Shown: positions 13,119 through 16,193 of the stretch, piece after piece | How the letters are laid out: every line of letters begins with the position of its first letter | How positions within the stretch are numbered: position 1 is the first letter of the stretch | Assembly (NCBI GenBank): GCA_030601665.1 | Contig: JAUWBP010000009.1 | Coordinates: 1-16,193, forward strand | Reading direction: 5' to 3' | DNA: 16,193 bases | Source of the DNA: Hadesarchaea archaeon | GTDB taxonomy: Archaea > Hadarchaeota > Hadarchaeia > Hadarchaeales > Hadarchaeaceae | Position numbers and translations under genes: made by a program | Notes under the pieces: generated by a model | Database searches by the model: none | Seen by the model: the letters and a program-made list of their open reading frames with translations, nothing else | What the model was told of the DNA's origin: nothing

Positions 13119-14069
13119 TTAATCCCTTATCCCTTGCCCGGTGATCATGAAGACAGCCTCGGCCTCGGGCAGGTTGGGACTGTCGAAAATCCGCGCGATC
13201 CGCTTTCCGCCCTTGGACTTTCGAAGGTAAACACGGGTCGTGGCGGAGTGGGCGAGCACGTGCCCCCCGATCGGTCGGGTGGGGTCTCCGAAGAAGATGT
13301 CGGGCCTCGCCAGCACTTGGTTCGTCACGAAAATGGCTAGGTCATTGAGATCAGCTATTCGATGGAGCGTCAGGAGGTGGCGGCTCAACTTCTGCTGGCG
13401 GTTGGCTAGGGCTTCCCGGCCAGTGTACTCGGCTCGGAAGTGTGAGGTAAGGGAATCAATCACCACTAGGCGCACATTTTCCTCCTCGATCTTCTCCTCG
13501 GCCTTCTCGGCTATCAGGATCTGCTGGTCGGTGTTGTAGGACCTTATGTAGAGGACATTCTGGAGGGTCTTCGTCTGATCGAGGTTGATGCTGATCGCCA
13601 TATCCCGGATCCGCTCGGGCCTGAAAGTGTTTTCGGTGTCGATGTAGATCGCCTTTCCCCCCAGCCCTCCCTGCTCCGGGGGCAGCTGGACGTTGACGCA
13701 GAGTTGGTGCGCAAGCTGAGTTTTACCCGAGCCGAACTCGCCGAAAACTTCGGTCACCGCTTGAGTCTCGACCCCACCGCCGAGCAGCGTGTCGAGTTGC
13801 TTGCTGCTCGTGGTTATGAGCCCGACCTTCAGCCGGCGCTCGAGGACCTTGTCAGCAGTAACGAAGACGCCGAACTCTGCAATATCCCTGGCGGCAGCGA
13901 TTATCTTTTTTGTTTGCGCCTCACCGATCTCTGCAGCTTCGTGCAACTCTGCTACCGAAGCCACGGCAATCGATTCGACCGTCCGATATCCCGCCTCGCG
14001 GAGCTTCTCGACTGTTGCTTCGCCAACTCCAGATAAATTTTCGATCGAGCGCTTCTTTTCCTCGGCCAA
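13119..14069 (-). CDS. radA: RadA recombinase
   Basis: A 316-residue RecA/Rad51-family recombinase that forms filaments on ssDNA and does strand exchange in homologous recombination. Residues 8-62 are the N-terminal helix-hairpin-helix domain (IENLSGVGEATVEKLREAGY). FVTA at 69-72 matches the FxxA polymerisation motif. Walker A is GEFGSGKT at 110-117 (K116), Walker B is LVVIDS at 201-206, and the DNA-binding loops include GGHVLAHSATTRVYLRK at 268-284. Length is typical (about 315-325). TTG at 14069 is chosen because GGAGGT at 14077-14082 sits seven bases before it and it gives the usual MAEEKK-type N-terminus; the GTG five codons upstream overlaps that SD site. It lies 23 bases after the rpa stop and is followed by the phosphatase gene. 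Confidence 0.97.
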   Translation of the reverse strand: MAEEKKRSIENLSGVGEATVEKLREAGYRTVESIAVASVAELHEAAEIGEAQTKKIIAAARDIAEFGVFVTADKVLERRLKVGLITTSSKQLDTLLGGGVETQAVTEVFGEFGSGKTQLAHQLCVNVQLPPEQGGLGGKAIYIDTENTFRPERIRDMAISINLDQTKTLQNVLYIRSYNTDQQILIAEKAEEKIEEENVRLVVIDSLTSHFRAEYTGREALANRQQKLSRHLLTLHRIADLNDLAIFVTNQVLARPDIFFGDPTRPIGGHVLAHSATTRVYLRKSKGGKRIARIFDSPNLPEAEAVFMITGQGIRD

Positions 14070-14076
14070 AAAATAA

Positions 14077-14082
14077 ACCTCC
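14077..14082 (-). promoter_or_regulatory. Shine-Dalgarno site for radA
   Basis: The minus strand reads GGAGGT, seven bases before TTG 14069. It rules out the longer GTG start at 14084, which would read through this site. Confidence 0.75.
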
Positions 14083-14092
14083 ACTATATCTT

Positions 14093-16162
14093 TTACTCAC
14101 CCGCTTTTATCTTTTCGAGCAGCGCTTGCGCCTCCTGTTTTGGCTCGGGGAACTGCACATCACTCACCCGAAGTTCAAGCTGGTCGAAGTACTTATCATG
14201 ACGAGTCGTTCCCGCGAGGATGAGCTCCCGCCCGACAAGCTTGAACTTGTCATAGAGCTCGGCCAAGTCGGGTGTGTCCTTGAAGAGCTCGAAGACCTGT
14301 TGCGTCCCCATGCCTAGCAACTGCTCCGCGACCTTGCCGAAGAGAGCGACCCGGAGGTTGTCGGTGCCGTCGTCGAGCATGAAGCTCAGCACGACGCGAT
14401 GTTCGGGCGTTACAACTTTCCCACACTCCTCACACATCAAGCTGGTATCCACGCTCCCGAGGCTTCGTCCGCAGTCAGGGCAGATATCGAACACCGGGCG
14501 TCGGTGGAAGACCCGCACCACGGTTCCCCTGACCTGAACCCTCATCCCCTCCTTCTGGATTTCGGCGATGCTGGTCCGTTCGAGTACCGGCATGGCCATC
14601 TTGATCACGTCCGTGGACGGCAGTTCTTCGCTGATGACTGGGTTTAGCTCGAGCCCCCCTTGCTTGCCGAGGTGGAGCTCGGGCTGGCCAAAGAGGCCCA
14701 GCGTGCTGTAGCAGTTGATGAACCTGACGATATCACCGGCCTTGATGTCGGCCACCCTGTCCGCATGCTCGTGCCAGAGTGATGTCCTCGTTGTACCCGT
14801 TTGGTCACCGATAGTTATGGATGAGACTTTTCCCTTGCTACCATCGGCCCGACTGAACTCGCGCGGTGCGATAACCTCGATTACTCTTCCAATTACCTCG
14901 AGCGCGTCCATGGTAGGCTCGAGCTCACCGATTTTTATGCGGCTTGGCTCAAGTGCCCCGACAGTCACATCGGATGGGTTCACCTCAACCCGCGCGACTT
15001 TGCCAACGTGTACCTCCGGTTTACCAGACAAGCCTATGCGCGTGTAGGCGTTGCGCAAGAGCACGATATCGTCCGGCTCCAGCTTCTGCGCGAGCTCCGC
15101 CGCACCGTCCCAAAAGGAGGCGCGAGCTGTGCCCGTCTCATCCATAAGAATCACGCTGGTGACTCTTCCGGGAGTCCCATCGTCCCGTTTGAACTCCTGG
15201 AGCGGGAGCTTTCGTCTGACCCTCGCTGCAAGATTGACCGTCGGCATACTTGCCTCAAGCTCCTCTAGCTTGAGCATCCGTTCGACAAACTCGGGGAGCC
15301 CAGCTACTTCCGGCTCGGGTGGGTTCAGGAGTAGGCGTCCCCGTGAGCCTAGGCTGAGTTCGAGCTTGTCTCTCAACCCAGGCCGCACCGACGCGTTTTC
15401 GAGCTTCACCGCGGTCCCAAGCCCGAGGTCCTTTACGAGCTCTGCACGCTCGTCCCAAAGAGCGACCCGGACTTGACCTGTCGAGTCCATGAGCATGAGA
15501 CTCGCGACTTTGCCCTTCCTTCCATCGGAACGCTCAAATTCCCTGATGTCGCTCGTCGCCACTACCCTGCCGACGATGTCTACCTCAACGAGCTCGGGTT
15601 TGAGGTCCGCGACTCTGACTTTCGTTTCGACGAGTGGCGGGAGGTCCGACACGCGTGGGTCATCTGGGTTCACAAGCAAAGAGCCACGCATCCCGAGGCT
15701 GAGCTCGGGACGCTTGTCCAATCCCCGGCGCACGTAGGCGTTTTTGACTTGAACGACGTCTCCTTTCCGGACCTCGTCCCCCTCGATCAGCGAAGTTTTG
15801 TCGTTCCACAGTGTGATTCTGACTTGCCCGGTTTTATCTCGAATCGACAGGCTCCCCACGCGCCCGGCCTTTCCGCTCTGGCGCTGGAATTCGCGGGGTT
15901 CGTAGACGCGGATGACCCGAGCGACGATGTCAACCTTGGACATCCCAGGAATGAGATCCTCGACGCGCAGAGGCCGAACTTCAGATTCCTTCTTCTCGAA
16001 GACAACGCCCAACTCTCGGCCGACGATGTTGGCCGCGCCCTCGAGGGTCACAAAACCGCTGAGCTCATCCTGCTTCTGCCGGATGCGCTGCATGAGCTCG
16101 TCGTGACTTATCTTCGCGTGAGCTATAATCCCCTGGACCATTTGTTCAAAATTTTGCTCCAC
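14093..16162 (-). CDS. rpa: Replication protein A, four OB folds plus zinc finger
   Basis: A 689-residue single-stranded DNA-binding protein of the one-polypeptide methanogen/euryarchaeal type. Residues 1-60 are a helical lead-in. Four repeated OB folds follow, about 64-166, 182-281, 296-396 and 409-508; each has the same plan, V-x-D/E-L-x-P..., R-E-F-x-R...G-K-V, D-x-T-G-x-x-R...L-W and a closing G-x-L-x-x-N-P. A fifth, different OB-like region (529-672) contains a C-x2-C-x12-C-x2-C zinc site at C561, C564, C577 and C580. Length is close to known four-OB forms such as that of Methanocaldococcus. It protects ssDNA and cooperates with RadA, whose gene follows 23 bases later. The start is GTG at 16162, with GGAGG at 16170-16174 seven bases upstream. 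No promoter is visible before the window ends. Confidence 0.95.
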   Translation of the reverse strand: MEQNFEQMVQGIIAHAKISHDELMQRIRQKQDELSGFVTLEGAANIVGRELGVVFEKKESEVRPLRVEDLIPGMSKVDIVARVIRVYEPREFQRQSGKAGRVGSLSIRDKTGQVRITLWNDKTSLIEGDEVRKGDVVQVKNAYVRRGLDKRPELSLGMRGSLLVNPDDPRVSDLPPLVETKVRVADLKPELVEVDIVGRVVATSDIREFERSDGRKGKVASLMLMDSTGQVRVALWDERAELVKDLGLGTAVKLENASVRPGLRDKLELSLGSRGRLLLNPPEPEVAGLPEFVERMLKLEELEASMPTVNLAARVRRKLPLQEFKRDDGTPGRVTSVILMDETGTARASFWDGAAELAQKLEPDDIVLLRNAYTRIGLSGKPEVHVGKVARVEVNPSDVTVGALEPSRIKIGELEPTMDALEVIGRVIEVIAPREFSRADGSKGKVSSITIGDQTGTTRTSLWHEHADRVADIKAGDIVRFINCYSTLGLFGQPELHLGKQGGLELNPVISEELPSTDVIKMAMPVLERTSIAEIQKEGMRVQVRGTVVRVFHRRPVFDICPDCGRSLGSVDTSLMCEECGKVVTPEHRVVLSFMLDDGTDNLRVALFGKVAEQLLGMGTQQVFELFKDTPDLAELYDKFKLVGRELILAGTTRHDKYFDQLELRVSDVQFPEPKQEAQALLEKIKAGE

Positions 16163-16169
16163 GGTCTAG

Positions 16170-16174
16170 CCTCC
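16170..16174 (-). promoter_or_regulatory. Shine-Dalgarno site for rpa
   Basis: The minus strand reads GGAGG, seven bases before GTG 16162, and sets that start over the in-frame ATG seven codons further in. Confidence 0.65.
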
Positions 16175-16193
16175 GAGACAATTGTTCGCTTCA

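Overview
The window is archaeal chromosomal DNA. The evidence is the gene content: an archaeal-type RadA recombinase, a one-polypeptide RPA with four OB folds and a zinc finger, HerA and NurA, a CDC48/VAT AAA+ ATPase, a UbiA-family enzyme of the digeranylgeranylglyceryl-phosphate synthase type, archaeal-type phosphoglycolate phosphatase and a MinD/ParA ATPase. TATA boxes lie a fixed short distance from starts, Shine-Dalgarno (SD) sites are of the GGAGGTGA type, and GTG and TTG starts are common. The RPA architecture resembles that of methanogens and related Euryarchaeota. I cannot place the organism more precisely from sequence alone.

Layout. Positions 1-1930 (minus strand) hold the 5' part of a cyclophilin-like fold gene cut by the window edge, and a membrane-anchored beta-helix/beta-propeller surface protein in visibly AT-rich DNA. 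A symmetric TATA element at 1962-1969 separates this from a divergent PIN-like protein gene (2000-2752, plus). After an AT-rich gap comes the minus-strand pair nurA-herA (5608 to 2936), preceded by an in-frame 16-codon mini-ORF. Divergent from it is the UbiA-type prenyltransferase gene (plus), which converges on larC (minus). Next on the plus strand are an unrecognised 88-91 residue protein and cdc48, 11 bases apart, followed by a PRC-barrel gene with its own TATA box. A calcineurin-like phosphoesterase gene (minus) and a minD-like gene (plus) diverge from a 150-base promoter region. The right end is a minus-strand operon, rpa-radA-phosphoglycolate phosphatase, whose last gene overlaps the 3' end of minD by 17 bases.

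How the genes relate. Four homologous-recombination factors lie within about 13 kb: NurA/HerA (end resection), RPA (ssDNA binding) and RadA (strand exchange). mre11 and rad50 are not in the window. CDC48, the PRC-barrel protein and MinD suggest protein unfolding and possibly cell-division or positioning functions, but that link is an inference. The window is densely coded. No gene-free stretch exceeds 300 bases; the longest is 183 bases (2753-2935). I see no tRNA, rRNA, CRISPR array or insertion sequence. The most unusual signals are the mini-ORF abutting nurA, an 18-base palindrome over the start of the cdc48 operon, the AT-rich beta-helix gene, the small uncharacterised gene before cdc48, and a PRC-barrel protein that resembles archaeal division proteins.
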